A DNA stretch of 36,028 nt from an uncultured Clostridia bacterium. Lineage in GTDB: Bacteria > Bacillota > Clostridia > Christensenellales > CAG-917. Shown here piece by piece: positions 7,565 to 16,239 of this stretch. The DNA lies in NCBI GenBank assembly GCA_947383095.1, contig CANDBZ010000007.1, forward strand, positions 1 to 36,028, written 5' to 3'. The first letter of the stretch is position 1; each line of letters opens with the position of its first letter. The notes under the pieces are model-generated. The model was not told the origin of the DNA and did no database searches. It saw nothing but the letters and a program-made list of their open reading frames with translations. The position numbers were made by a program, and so were the translations under genes.

Positions 7565-9448
7565 TTGAGCGGCAATGTCTTCACCATCGTCCGATTTTTC
7601 CTTCTTTTTTCGCTTCACTGCCGCCGCCGCTGTCAGCGATACGGCAACTATGACGATCGACAAGCCTATCAAGAGCATGGATAAGTCGAGCGGACGCGCG
7701 ATAAAATGTCTGACCTGCGCGACAAATACGTAATCCGTGCTTATTTTGGGGCGCTCGCCGTACTGCGCGGATATAACCTGTCTTCCCGTCTTCGTCGGCG
7801 TATATTCAAAGATCGTCAAGCCTTCGCCCTCCGCGACGAGTACGTCGTTGACAAACCATTTTATACTTACGTCAGGGTCGACGAACTCGATTCCCGTCAA
7901 GGAAAATACGGTTTTTTCAGACGTATATATTGTCCCTTTGGACGGAGCCGTGTCCACGTCGTCGCCCGCGTTCTTTAAATAAGTCACGCGTACGTCGTCG
8001 GGATAATACTCGCCGTATTCTATATAAATATCCTGTGATTTTTCTTCTATATCGAAATCGGGCAATCTTGCGACGATAACGCTGTTGCCGTATACCTTTG
8101 CATTGTACACAAAGGTTTCGCCCCTGCCCAAAACCGTCTCCTTGCCGTCGGGCGTGCGAAGCACCCACTCGACAAGCGATTTTATGTCCGGGTCGACGCG
8201 CTCGGGCTCGAACGTGGCGATAAATTTGACGGGCTTTACGCGCGTCGCATACATTTTGATGGTGTTTGAATATTCCCCTTCTCCCAAAGCGCCGTCGTGC
8301 GTAATGCCTATGCCGACGGGAGGAAGATAATCGAAGACGGTATTATCGAAATCCTGCGTAAGCACGGTGAGCAGATCCAATCTCTTTATCTTATATTTGA
8401 CGGTTTCGCCTATTTTCTTATCCGTTGTTTTAAGATCGAGATTTCTCATGAAATCCGCCGTACTCTTATCCATTGCTTTGCCCTCCGCCGCAAAACGCAG
8501 CTTAAGCAAAGCCGCCGCCACGGCAGCGATAGGCGTCGCCATGGACGAACCTTCCGTGACCTTATAGCCGTTATCTCCCGACGGATATGCGGCGGTATAA
8601 ATATCCTTGCCGGGAGCCGCTATGTCGTATGCCGAGCCGTAATTTGAAATTATATTGCCGTTTTTATCATAGCTCATCACTGCGAAAACGTTGGGGCTCG
8701 ACGCGGGATACGCTCTATTGACGTATTTGCCGTTTCTGTCCGTCTCCTCTGAATCCAGACCTGCGTTACCCGCGGCCGCTACGATAAACATACCCTCTTT
8801 CGCGGCGTTGTCTATGGTAAACTGCAATTCGTTTTTATCCCCTATCCAATCGCCGTTGGGATCGTCCTTTGCAAGCACGTTGAAGGAGAGATTGAGCACG
8901 TCCGCCTTTATTTCCCCTGCATGCTTTATCGCGTTTTTGAGCGACGCTATGTTGAAGGTGGCGACCTCGTTGCCTTCTTTATCGAGACTGTTGGATTTGA
9001 TGGGGTAAATCTTAATGCGGTCCTGAAGCCCCAGCTCCTTTATGAGCATAGCCGCCACGCCCGTCACGGAGTTGCCGTGTTTATCCTTATGGTCCGCGAG
9101 ACCGCTTGCGCCGACGGTTTTTCCCGTGCGCGAATTGTACCCTTCTATCTCACCCTTGTCGTTTTTATAAAGCACGTCCTTAAACAGCTCGTGAGACGCG
9201 TCCACGCCGGTATCGGATATCGCAATAACGACTGTGGGCAGCTTTGTCTTGTCCCAACCGTCCACGATCTGTCTCGCGTTCGCGAGGTTCAACGCGTCCT
9301 CGCCGTAATACCACAGATCCGCGGCGTCCTTATCGCCGTAATCGGCGGCAAAAGCCGCGCCGCAAACGGGATACGACAATACCGCGGTCGACAATACCGC
9401 CGCAAACAATAAGATAAATAACAGTTTTTTAAACGCGCCCGCTTTCAT
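7562..9448 (-). CDS. Membrane-anchored subtilisin-like (S8) serine protease
   Basis: A 628-residue exported protease. Residues 1-35 are a signal peptide ending near AAFAA. The S8 catalytic triad is intact: Asp79 in AISDTGVD, His124 in KHGNSVTG, and Ser302 in GSSMATP, with the oxyanion Asn228 in AAAGNAG. Spacing is normal for the family, with no long prodomain between the signal peptide and the catalytic domain. After about residue 370 come beta-rich, Ig-like segments. A single transmembrane helix follows near residues 590-612, then a Lys-rich stop-transfer and a short acidic tail, so the protease is held on the outer face of the membrane. Only 4 bases separate it from the gltX stop, so it lies at the end of the radC-gltX operon. 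The substrate is unknown. Confidence 0.93.
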   Translation of the reverse strand: MKAGAFKKLLFILLFAAVLSTAVLSYPVCGAAFAADYGDKDAADLWYYGEDALNLANARQIVDGWDKTKLPTVVIAISDTGVDASHELFKDVLYKNDKGEIEGYNSRTGKTVGASGLADHKDKHGNSVTGVAAMLIKELGLQDRIKIYPIKSNSLDKEGNEVATFNIASLKNAIKHAGEIKADVLNLSFNVLAKDDPNGDWIGDKNELQFTIDNAAKEGMFIVAAAGNAGLDSEETDRNGKYVNRAYPASSPNVFAVMSYDKNGNIISNYGSAYDIAAPGKDIYTAAYPSGDNGYKVTEGSSMATPIAAVAAALLKLRFAAEGKAMDKSTADFMRNLDLKTTDKKIGETVKYKIKRLDLLTVLTQDFDNTVFDYLPPVGIGITHDGALGEGEYSNTIKMYATRVKPVKFIATFEPERVDPDIKSLVEWVLRTPDGKETVLGRGETFVYNAKVYGNSVIVARLPDFDIEEKSQDIYIEYGEYYPDDVRVTYLKNAGDDVDTAPSKGTIYTSEKTVFSLTGIEFVDPDVSIKWFVNDVLVAEGEGLTIFEYTPTKTGRQVISAQYGERPKISTDYVFVAQVRHFIARPLDLSMLLIGLSIVIVAVSLTAAAAVKRKKKEKSDDGEDIAAQ

Positions 9449-9452
9449 GTTT

Positions 9453-10892
9453 TCAAGCCTTCAGAAGCATTTGCTCGGAGAACGCGAGTCTTCTCAAGCT
9501 CTCGCTCTTGCCGAGCGCGACCGCCATTTCTATCGCGCCGCCGGGCGTCACCGCCGCACCCGTGAGCGCGACACGCATGCTGAACATGACCTGTCCGCCC
9601 TTGAGTCCGCTATTTTCGGCGCCCTGTTTGACGCATTCCTTGATATGCTCCTCGTCCCACTCGCCGAGAGACGCAAGACAATCCCGCGCTATCCTCACCG
9701 CGGATACGGCGACATCCTTGTCCACCTTCATCTTTTGATGCGTGTACATATTTACGTCGTGCTCTCCGAAATCGCACAAAAACGCCAATTTTTGAGGTAT
9801 CTCGCTCAAGATATCCACACGCGTCTGCATAAGCGAAGCGAGCTCCTTTTTATCGAAACCGTTGTCGCCTATCGCCTTTTCGATCCACGGCAGCGCGACT
9901 TCGTAAAACTCTTCCGCGCTCATCGCCTTAAGATACTCGCCGTTGAGCCATCTCATTTTGTTTTCGTCGAAAATAGAGCTGCTGTGCGAAATGCCGGATA
10001 TGTCAAACGCCTCGATCATCTCGTCCATAGTCATTTTTTCACGGTTATCCTTGGGGCACCAACCGAGAAGAGCGATATAGTTGACAACCGCCTGCGGCAG
10101 ATAGCCCTTTGCGATAAAATCCTCGAAATTGGCGTCTCCGAAACGCTTTGACAGCTTGCGCGTAGCGTCCTTCATGATTGGGGGCAGATGCATATACTGC
10201 GGTCGCTCCCATCCGAACGCGTCGTAAATGAGATTGTATTTGGGGGTGGAACTCAAATATTCCGTCCCGCGTATGACGTGCGTGATACCCATAAGATGGT
10301 CGTCCACTACGTTTGCGAAGTTGTAGGTGGGCAACCCGTCGGACTTGAGCAGCACTCCGTCCTCGATATCGGCGCTGTCCACGCTTATTCTGCCAAAGAC
10401 CAGATCGTCGTATTCCGACGTTACGCCCTCGGGCACCTTCTGACGTATGACGTACGGCTCGCCCGCGGCAAGCCTGCGCGCGACCTCCTCTTTGGAAAGA
10501 TCGCGGCAATGCTTATCGTACGTATGCACGCCGTTTTCGTCCTTAAGGCTTTCAAGCCTTTCCTTATCGCAAAAACAGTAATATGCGCCGCCGAGTTCGA
10601 CGAGACGTTGCGCGTACTGCTTATAGAGCCCCATGCGCTCCGTCTGCACGTACGGGCCGTATCCGCCGTCCTTATCGGGACCTTCGTCGTAGCTTATACC
10701 CGCAGTCTCGAGCGTACGGTATACCATATCCACCGCGCCTTCGACCTTTCTTTCCTGGTCGGTATCCTCGATGCGCAGGATAAAACAGCCCTTGTTTTGG
10801 CGCGCAAACAAATATGCGTACAAGCCCGTACGCAAGTTGCCGATGTGCATGAATCCCGTCGGGGATGGCGCAAATCTCGTTCTGACCGTCAT
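9453..10892 (-). CDS. gltX: Glutamyl-tRNA synthetase
   Basis: Charges tRNA(Glu), and perhaps tRNA(Gln), with glutamate using ATP, in the cytoplasm. At 479 residues it has normal bacterial length. The class I signatures are present: FAPSPTGFMHIGN with the HIGH-type sequence at residues 16-19, and KLSKR at 246-250. Cys106, Cys108 and Cys129 lie in the region of the structural zinc site of many GluRS enzymes. The start codon overlaps the radC stop by 4 bases, so the two are translationally coupled. Whether the enzyme is discriminating cannot be decided from the sequence. No T-box leader is seen. Confidence 0.97.
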   Translation of the reverse strand: MTVRTRFAPSPTGFMHIGNLRTGLYAYLFARQNKGCFILRIEDTDQERKVEGAVDMVYRTLETAGISYDEGPDKDGGYGPYVQTERMGLYKQYAQRLVELGGAYYCFCDKERLESLKDENGVHTYDKHCRDLSKEEVARRLAAGEPYVIRQKVPEGVTSEYDDLVFGRISVDSADIEDGVLLKSDGLPTYNFANVVDDHLMGITHVIRGTEYLSSTPKYNLIYDAFGWERPQYMHLPPIMKDATRKLSKRFGDANFEDFIAKGYLPQAVVNYIALLGWCPKDNREKMTMDEMIEAFDISGISHSSSIFDENKMRWLNGEYLKAMSAEEFYEVALPWIEKAIGDNGFDKKELASLMQTRVDILSEIPQKLAFLCDFGEHDVNMYTHQKMKVDKDVAVSAVRIARDCLASLGEWDEEHIKECVKQGAENSGLKGGQVMFSMRVALTGAAVTPGGAIEMAVALGKSESLRRLAFSEQMLLKA

Positions 10893-11608
10893 ATATGCCT
10901 CTCGTTAAAATTATTATTGCCTCTGAACTTGTCCAGCACGCGCTGCTCGTCAAACGAATAGCAGTTTTCGCCGCAAAAAATGAAGTGATCGAGCAGCTTC
11001 ACTCCGACCTCGTTGAGCGTATCGTACAGCTTACGCGTCAGAAACACATCCTGCGAGGACGGCGTCACTATGCCGCCGGGATGATTGTGCGCAAGCAACA
11101 CTCCGTGCGCCTTGTGCATAAGCGCGAAATCCACCACAGCCCTCACCGACAGCTGCACCTCGTCGCCCGTGCCCACCGCGAGCACGTCGCTTGCGAGTAT
11201 TTGGTCGTGCACGTCCACGGCGACGATACAGATTTGCTCGTCGCGCAGCCCGTAGAAGCTGCTGCCCATATATTTTTTGGCTTCGCTCCTGTCCTTGAGC
11301 CGTCTCCTCTGCCCGTTGACCTCGTCGAGATATTTGCGAAACACCCCGGACAAACTCGTTAAAAACAGCGACGCGTTCCACGTCATGCCCGACACCTCAC
11401 AAAGCCGTTCCGGCTTTGAATCCATTATCATGCGCAGCGAACCGAATTTCTGCAAAAGCTCGTGCGCTATCACGTTGGTATCCTTGCGCGGGATAAAGCT
11501 GTACAGAAGATACTCAAGTATCTCGTGCATTTCGAGAGAAGCGACGCCGTTTTTGCGGATGCGCTCCCTCATTCTCTGCCGATGTCCGTCGTGCACGCCG
11601 TTTGCCAT
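10889..11608 (-). CDS. radC: RadC/JAB-domain protein
   Basis: A 239-residue protein of the RadC (UPF0758) family. The N-terminal part has a helix-hairpin-helix-like segment (residues 45-75). The C-terminal JAB/JAMM domain has the metal motif HNHPGG (His174, His176), then Ser184 and Asp187 in TPSSQD, plus VGTGDEVQLSVR upstream. The JAMM fold suggests a zinc hydrolase, but the cellular role of RadC is unsettled; an old link to DNA repair was withdrawn. It has a good SD sequence (TAGGAG) and lies 9 bases after the stop of the 138-aa gene, in one leftward operon with gltX. Confidence 0.93.
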   Translation of the reverse strand: MANGVHDGHRQRMRERIRKNGVASLEMHEILEYLLYSFIPRKDTNVIAHELLQKFGSLRMIMDSKPERLCEVSGMTWNASLFLTSLSGVFRKYLDEVNGQRRRLKDRSEAKKYMGSSFYGLRDEQICIVAVDVHDQILASDVLAVGTGDEVQLSVRAVVDFALMHKAHGVLLAHNHPGGIVTPSSQDVFLTRKLYDTLNEVGVKLLDHFIFCGENCYSFDEQRVLDKFRGNNNFNERHI

Positions 11609-11617
11609 ACCGCTCTC

Positions 11618-12034
11618 CTACAGGCTCGGATATTCCTTGAAAACGCTCTCGTCCAGCTTTACAAGCCGCACAAGCGTTTTCAACGCCTGCTCCTCGTCGG
11701 CAAACCCGTGCTTTTTGCCTATGACCTTCCACACGCCGTACGCATGCAAAAAATCATACCAAAAATAGCACTCGTCCTGCAATTGAAAAATCTCCAGACT
11801 GTTGAAGGATTGAAACCTGCTCCACTGCTTGAGTATATCTATAAGCGCGACGACCTCTTCGTTGTCGTCGTATCTTTGGTGAATAAATTGCAACATATAC
11901 TTTTTGACTTCCTTTGAAAAAGTCATCACGCCCTGCTTCGCGTTTTCGATATCCTTGAGAATAAGCGCGATCTCGGGATCGTCTGCGTTGCCCTTAAGCA
12001 CCTTTTCACTGCTGTATGCAAACGTATTTGTCAT
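11618..12034 (-). CDS. Uncharacterised 138-aa acidic helical protein, first gene of the radC-gltX operon
   Basis: I do not recognise a family. The protein is soluble, mostly predicted helical and rich in aromatic residues in the middle (DECYFWYDFLHAYGVW), with no signal peptide, membrane helix or metal motif. It is followed after 9 bases by radC, so it is the promoter-proximal gene of that operon. There is no SD sequence; a near-consensus promoter lies 7 bases before the ATG, so the message is probably leaderless. Confidence 0.8.
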   Translation of the reverse strand: MTNTFAYSSEKVLKGNADDPEIALILKDIENAKQGVMTFSKEVKKYMLQFIHQRYDDNEEVVALIDILKQWSRFQSFNSLEIFQLQDECYFWYDFLHAYGVWKVIGKKHGFADEEQALKTLVRLVKLDESVFKEYPSL

Positions 12035-12041
12035 ATTGGAA

Positions 12042-12070
12042 ATTATATACTACTTTATTATATAAATCAA
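12042..12070 (-). promoter_or_regulatory. Promoter of the 138-aa/radC/gltX operon, start point at the ATG
   Basis: On the minus strand TTGATT (12070-12065), 17 bases, TATAAT (12047-12042). Seven bases separate it from the ATG at 12034. The expected start point is therefore within about a base of the start codon. Confidence 0.75.
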
Positions 12071-12146
12071 GTTATAAACCGCGCGAAGACAAGTATTAAT
12101 GTCAAAAAAACAGCGACGAAAACCATACGGCTCACATTTAAAAATC

Positions 12147-12181
12147 AAAAAAATATCCCGCTCTGCAAAAAGCATATCGGG
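12147..12181 (-). terminator. Probable terminator of cwlD
   Basis: Ten bases beyond the cwlD stop, the arms at 12181-12172 and 12166-12157 pair at eight of ten positions around a TTTTT loop. The stem is followed leftward, after a short ATA, by seven T residues. Confidence 0.55.
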
Positions 12182-12190
12182 CGGTCGCCG

Positions 12191-12925
12191 TCATTCGACC
12201 GCCGAATTATCATTCCCTTTCAAAAAATCGTTTACTCCCGCATAAAGCGTCTGCGCAAGCCTCGCCTGATAGTCCGGATCTATCAGATTGGCTTCGTCGA
12301 AGGGATTGCTCAAAAAGCCGCATTCCACGATTATGCTGGGATAGGGGCTGCAAAACAAAATGTACTTTTCCGCGCTCAAGGCCGAATACTTTCTGCCGCC
12401 GCCCGCCATATTGAAATCTCTGTTCAGCGCGTCCTGCATTATCACCGCAAGCTGCCTGCCGCCGTCGTCTCGCCTGTCGAAAAACACCTGCGCGCCCCGC
12501 CTTGACGAGGCGGAATAAAAATTCATATGCACGCTTATCACCGCAGACGGCTTGACGCTGTTTATTATCTCGCCGCGCCTGAACATATCCGCGCGCTTTT
12601 TATTGTCGCGCACGGACGGGAAGGTGTGCATCGTATCGTTCTGCCGCGTCATCACCACCCTATAGCCTCCGCCTTTAAGATACTCCGCCAGCAGCTTTGC
12701 CATTTGCAAATTGAGATGGCTTTCCTTGACGCCCGTACGCGCGCCGGTCACGCCGCCGTCCTCGCCTCCGTGGCCCGCGTCAACCACTACGACGGGTCTG
12801 CCGTCGTTGGCAACCACCGTGGCGATGATAAAAGGCGACGATAACGCCAACGCGACGACTACGGCGCTGATCACGACCGCGGCAACCTTTATAAACGTTG
12901 TATTTTCAAATATATTTTTTTGCAT
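12191..12925 (-). CDS. cwlD: N-acetylmuramoyl-L-alanine amidase, CwlD-like
   Basis: A zinc amidase (Amidase_3) that cleaves the bond between muramic acid and L-alanine in peptidoglycan. It is 244 residues, with an N-terminal membrane anchor or signal (about 11-38) followed directly by the catalytic domain. The zinc and catalytic residues are all present: His52 in VDAGHGGEDGG, Glu68 in KESHLNL, His133 in SVHMN and Glu201 in IVECGFLSN. The length, the absence of cell-wall-binding modules and the SVHMN and CGFLSN motifs fit CwlD, which prepares muramic-delta-lactam in the spore cortex; a vegetative paralogue cannot be excluded. No SD sequence is visible. The promoter must lie close to, or overlap, the cluster of DnaA boxes upstream. 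Confidence 0.88.
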   Translation of the reverse strand: MQKNIFENTTFIKVAAVVISAVVVALALSSPFIIATVVANDGRPVVVVDAGHGGEDGGVTGARTGVKESHLNLQMAKLLAEYLKGGGYRVVMTRQNDTMHTFPSVRDNKKRADMFRRGEIINSVKPSAVISVHMNFYSASSRRGAQVFFDRRDDGGRQLAVIMQDALNRDFNMAGGGRKYSALSAEKYILFCSPYPSIIVECGFLSNPFDEANLIDPDYQARLAQTLYAGVNDFLKGNDNSAVE

Positions 12926-13206
12926 ATCGTTTCATTGTTGAGCATATACACCGCGGAATAAAAATGCAGAGTTATCCACGAAGTTATCCACAATTTAGGT
13001 TGATAATGTGGATAAACGGGTGGATAAGCGCATATTCACCCACGCAGAGTATTGACCTTGAATCATACTTGCGACGAGGCAAGTTTATCACACAACCGCA
13101 AAAAACGCCTCTTTTTTACATTTTTCGCAGTATTAACCCCGTTTTTGAAATTTTGCCGCCGAGAATATTACAAATGAGCGGCGCATATGCTTGTGCGAGG
13201 TGAATT
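12926..13206. other. Intergenic region between cwlD and the PRC-barrel gene
   Basis: 281 bases between divergent genes with no supported ORF. The left part carries four DnaA boxes in mirror symmetry. The right part (13080-13175) is AT-rich with runs of A and T but has no promoter I would call with confidence. Confidence 0.7.
12972..13027. promoter_or_regulatory. Cluster of four DnaA boxes in a symmetric head-to-head array
   Basis: TTATCCACG (12972-12980) and TTATCCACA (12984-12992) lie on the plus strand; TGTGGATAA (13007-13015) and GGTGGATAA (13019-13027) are the same box on the minus strand. Two match the TTATCCACA consensus at 9/9 and two at 8/9. Within each pair the period is 12 bases (3-base gap), and the pairs are mirror images around 12999.5. 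No dnaA or dnaN gene is in the window. Confidence 0.8.
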
Positions 13207-14127
13207 ATGATACAACTGTCCTCTCTGCTCAAAAAACCCGTGATAAGCGTTTCGACGTCCGATGTATGCGGCGAGATAAAGGATGTATATTTTGACAAAA
13301 TGTGCAAAAAAATTGCATATTTTTACATTGAGAACGCTCAAGCGCTCTCCTGTTTTCTCCCGTTCGAAAGCGCGCAGTATATATCGGACGCAATCGTTAT
13401 AGAAGATAAAATACAGCTTATTCCGACGGCGGACATAGACCTGACGGAGCTTTGCGCGAACATGTACGGCAAGCCAGTATATACCCTGAACGGAATTTTC
13501 AAGGGGATGACAACGGACGTAATCGCATACGAGACGGGAAAAGTCTCCAAGCTTCAGACGCAGGACGAGGACATCATTCCGTCGTCGGTCGCGTCGATAG
13601 GCGACGTTATATTTATAAAAAGCACGGCGAAGCCATCGCAAAAACAGAAAAAAAACAAAATTCCAAAGCCCGAAAAGGATTATCCCGTGTACATTCTCGA
13701 GGAGACGGAAAATAAAGAAATAAACAATGCGCCGCAAGCGGGAACGCCCGTCATTTTACATACTCCCGTCGCCGTAAACGCGGCAATAGACGTGAATGCC
13801 GAGTTCCAAACGCCTCAACCGCCCGTCTCGCTCACGTCCGACGTGCGCGAACCCGTGCTGTCACACGGAGCGTTCGAGCTGCTGCTCGACGGCTCCGCCG
13901 CTTATTCTTACGACGAAGACGCGCACACACCCACTCGCGTTATCTGCGACTATGAATTTCTGCTGGGAAGAACGCTCGGGGCGGACCTGTGCACGTATAC
14001 GGGCGAGCTTATCGCGAAAAAGGATAGCGCCGTCACTGGCGCAATAGTGGAAAAAGCCCGCCGCGCCGGCAAATTGGTGGAACTGACTCTGAACAGCGTC
14101 AAACCCGCGATTCGGCATAAAATTTGA
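13207..14127 (+). CDS. PRC-barrel domain protein
   Basis: A 306-residue soluble protein. The first 75 residues (SLLKKPVISVSTSDVCGEIK, then VYFD and IAYFYIEN) form a PRC-barrel, a small beta-barrel found in the ribosome maturation factor RimM and in photosynthetic reaction centres. A second copy covers about residues 80-140 (MYGKPVYTLNGIFKGMTTDV). A Lys/Pro-rich linker follows. The C-terminal 60 residues begin DYEFLLGRTLGADLCTYTGE and resemble a further small conserved domain. SD GAGGTG lies 4 bases before the ATG. It is 4 bases upstream of the M1 peptidase gene and probably co-transcribed with it. The function is unknown. Confidence 0.8.
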   Translation: MIQLSSLLKKPVISVSTSDVCGEIKDVYFDKMCKKIAYFYIENAQALSCFLPFESAQYISDAIVIEDKIQLIPTADIDLTELCANMYGKPVYTLNGIFKGMTTDVIAYETGKVSKLQTQDEDIIPSSVASIGDVIFIKSTAKPSQKQKKNKIPKPEKDYPVYILEETENKEINNAPQAGTPVILHTPVAVNAAIDVNAEFQTPQPPVSLTSDVREPVLSHGAFELLLDGSAAYSYDEDAHTPTRVICDYEFLLGRTLGADLCTYTGELIAKKDSAVTGAIVEKARRAGKLVELTLNSVKPAIRHKI

Positions 14128-14131
14128 GTAT

Positions 14132-15565
14132 ATGAAAAATAAATTTGACAACCGTAAAATAAGAACCAAATCCTTAATTGCGGCAATGCTCGTCTGCGTT
14201 GCCGCCTGCCTCGCACTGTGCGCTTGCAACTCCAAATCGACGCAGACCATCGACACGTCGCCGTGCTACGACATAAACCTCGAATATGACGCCGAAGCAA
14301 AAAAACTCTGCGCGCATCAGGAAACGCTTTACGTCGCGCCCGCGGACGTAAAAGAGATCGTTTTGCATATATACGCAAACGCTTTTGCCGCCGATCATAA
14401 CGCTATCGATATTTTATCCGCGCAAATAAACAGACAAAACATTGATTTTGAGATTTACGGTGAGGATAAAACGCTTTTGAAATTGCCGTTTGAAATGCAA
14501 AAGGGCGACGTCTGCACGCTCGCGCTCAAATACGAAACATCGCTTGCGCAGACGGATACGCGCCTCGGGGTGACAAAACGCGGCGACGCAAATCTCACCT
14601 GCTTTTATCCCGTCGTTGCCAAATACGACGGAGGATGGCGGGAGGACGGTTATTGCGCTTGGGGCGACCCGTTTTACAGCGATATATCGTCGTTTTTCGT
14701 GCGAGCGACCGTAGACGAGGAGCTTGCGGTAGCGTCTAGCGGAAAAATCGTTGAAACACTGCTCTCGGACAACGGCAAAAAAACCGTGGAGATAGAAGCG
14801 CGCAATATCCGCGACTTCGGCATGGCGGTGGGAAAGTTCGATATACTGTCACGATCCATTGACATAAATTCTCGCAAAATCGAAGTCAAATATTGCTATT
14901 ACGACGACGGCGCTCCCGCGGAATCCCTTAAAAGAGCGGAACGCGCATTGACGGTTTTTTCGCAGACGTTCGGCGAATACGCTCACGATTCGCTCACCGT
15001 AGTGCAGAGCAACTTAAGCGCGGCGGGCGGTATGGAATACGGCTCCTTCGTGCTCGTATCGCCGTCGAATTCGAGAGCGGAATACCTTGACACGATAACG
15101 CACGAGACCGCGCACCAATGGTGGTATGACGCGGTGGGCAGCGACCAGATAAATTCCGCATGGCTCGACGAGGGCTTGACAGAGTTTTGCACATACTATT
15201 TCCACTATCTCGAGGGCAACCGTGCGGAATACTCTGCGGCAATGGCAAGCATATCCCGCTCCTACTCTTCATTCTCCGCCCTCAAATACACGGTGGGCTT
15301 CGACGGCACCATGAATCGCCCTCTCTCCTCTTATCTCACAGAGGGCGAGTACGTAGCCGTGACTTATCTCAAGGGCGCGCTGCTATTCGACGCGCTGCGC
15401 TCGCTTGTGGGCGACAAGAAATTTCAAGCGGCTATGAGCAAATACTACGCGGACAACAAATACGGCATAGGCACGCAGCAGTCGCTGATCGACGCATTCA
15501 AGTCGCAGGGCTACGACGTGGCGAGCATCGTCAACAACTGGACGGACGACAAGGTGCGGATGTGA
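14132..15565 (+). CDS. M1-family (gluzincin) metallopeptidase lipoprotein
   Basis: A 477-residue lipoprotein: N-terminal basic region, hydrophobic helix and lipobox ending at Cys32 (ALCAC). The gluzincin zinc site is complete: His324, Glu325 and His328 in HETAHQWW, then Glu347 in WLDEGLTEF, giving the M1 spacing of 18 residues between the second His and the distal Glu. Upstream, GGMEYGSFV takes the place of the GAMEN exopeptidase motif. The beta-rich N-terminal domain fits the M1 saddle. At this length it lacks the large C-terminal helical domain of classical aminopeptidase N. It should cleave peptides on the outer face of the membrane. It lies 4 bases after the PRC-barrel stop and has no clear SD, so translation is probably coupled. 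Confidence 0.92.
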   Translation: MKNKFDNRKIRTKSLIAAMLVCVAACLALCACNSKSTQTIDTSPCYDINLEYDAEAKKLCAHQETLYVAPADVKEIVLHIYANAFAADHNAIDILSAQINRQNIDFEIYGEDKTLLKLPFEMQKGDVCTLALKYETSLAQTDTRLGVTKRGDANLTCFYPVVAKYDGGWREDGYCAWGDPFYSDISSFFVRATVDEELAVASSGKIVETLLSDNGKKTVEIEARNIRDFGMAVGKFDILSRSIDINSRKIEVKYCYYDDGAPAESLKRAERALTVFSQTFGEYAHDSLTVVQSNLSAAGGMEYGSFVLVSPSNSRAEYLDTITHETAHQWWYDAVGSDQINSAWLDEGLTEFCTYYFHYLEGNRAEYSAAMASISRSYSSFSALKYTVGFDGTMNRPLSSYLTEGEYVAVTYLKGALLFDALRSLVGDKKFQAAMSKYYADNKYGIGTQQSLIDAFKSQGYDVASIVNNWTDDKVRM

Positions 15566-15594
15566 TATCTGCAAAAGCTTTTAAATCGAAAAAT

Positions 15595-15640
15595 CAATGA
15601 CGTCGGGAGCAAGTGAATACGCCCCGACGTCATTGTTTTT
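15595..15640 (+). terminator. Strong terminator after the M1 peptidase gene
   Basis: A perfect 13-base-pair stem, CAATGACGTCGGG (15595-15607) with CCCGACGTCATTG (15623-15635), a 15-base loop and five T residues. Confidence 0.9.
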
Positions 15641-15721
15641 ATAAAAGCATACGATGTCTATTCGCGCAACTCTTGTCCGGTTGTTGCACAAATAGACAAT
15701 ACTGATACGGAGGAGAAAACT

Positions 15722-16168
15722 ATGATAAGCTTATCCGTATTTGCCGAGCGTCTTAACGAGCTCATGCTTGAAAGCGACCTTAACGCAACCGCCGTCGCAA
15801 AAAAGCTATGCGTCGACAAAAGCACAATTTCCAGATATCTGTCCGAAGAGATTGCCCCGACAATGCAAAACGCTATAAGTATAGCTGACTTGTTTAACTG
15901 CTCTTTGGACTTTCTGTTGGGCTTGAGCGACGACAATCTGATCAAGGATTTTAAGGAATGTCCTCCCTTCGGCGAACGGCTTGAGCAAATTTTGAAACGC
16001 AAGGGCAAGACAAAATACGCTTTAAAAAAGCAAACGGAAATCTCGCAATCTCTGCTGTATTATTGGACAACGGGCAGATTTGCTCCATCTATCGACAATA
16101 TCGTCAAAATCGCAGAATTTTTAGACTGCTCCGTAGATTATCTCATCGGGCGCGCGGACTATGAATAA
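15722..16168 (+). CDS. XRE-type regulator with two tandem helix-turn-helix domains
   Basis: A 148-residue DNA-binding protein consisting almost wholly of two HTH_3/Cro-C1 domains in tandem (about residues 5-65 and 80-145). Each ends in the same type of phrase, NCSLDFLLGLSD and DCSVDYLIGRAD, which is typical of the family. The first domain has SDLNATAVAKKLCVDKSTISRYL trimmed around its recognition helix, the second KYALKKQTEISQSLLYYW. There is no ligand-binding or peptidase domain. SD GGAGG lies 7 bases before the ATG. It may control itself and the small gene downstream. Confidence 0.88.
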   Translation: MISLSVFAERLNELMLESDLNATAVAKKLCVDKSTISRYLSEEIAPTMQNAISIADLFNCSLDFLLGLSDDNLIKDFKECPPFGERLEQILKRKGKTKYALKKQTEISQSLLYYWTTGRFAPSIDNIVKIAEFLDCSVDYLIGRADYE

Positions 16169-16239
16169 ACAAGGATCTCCATGTATATTAATAAATGCAC
16201 AACTTCAAAGAATTAATAGTTCTATAAATCAAAAGCGAA

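Noticed and set aside
12926..13206. Calling this region oriC outright
   Set aside because: There is no dnaA, dnaN or other origin-linked gene in the window and no clear DnaA-trio or unwinding element; only the box cluster is supported.
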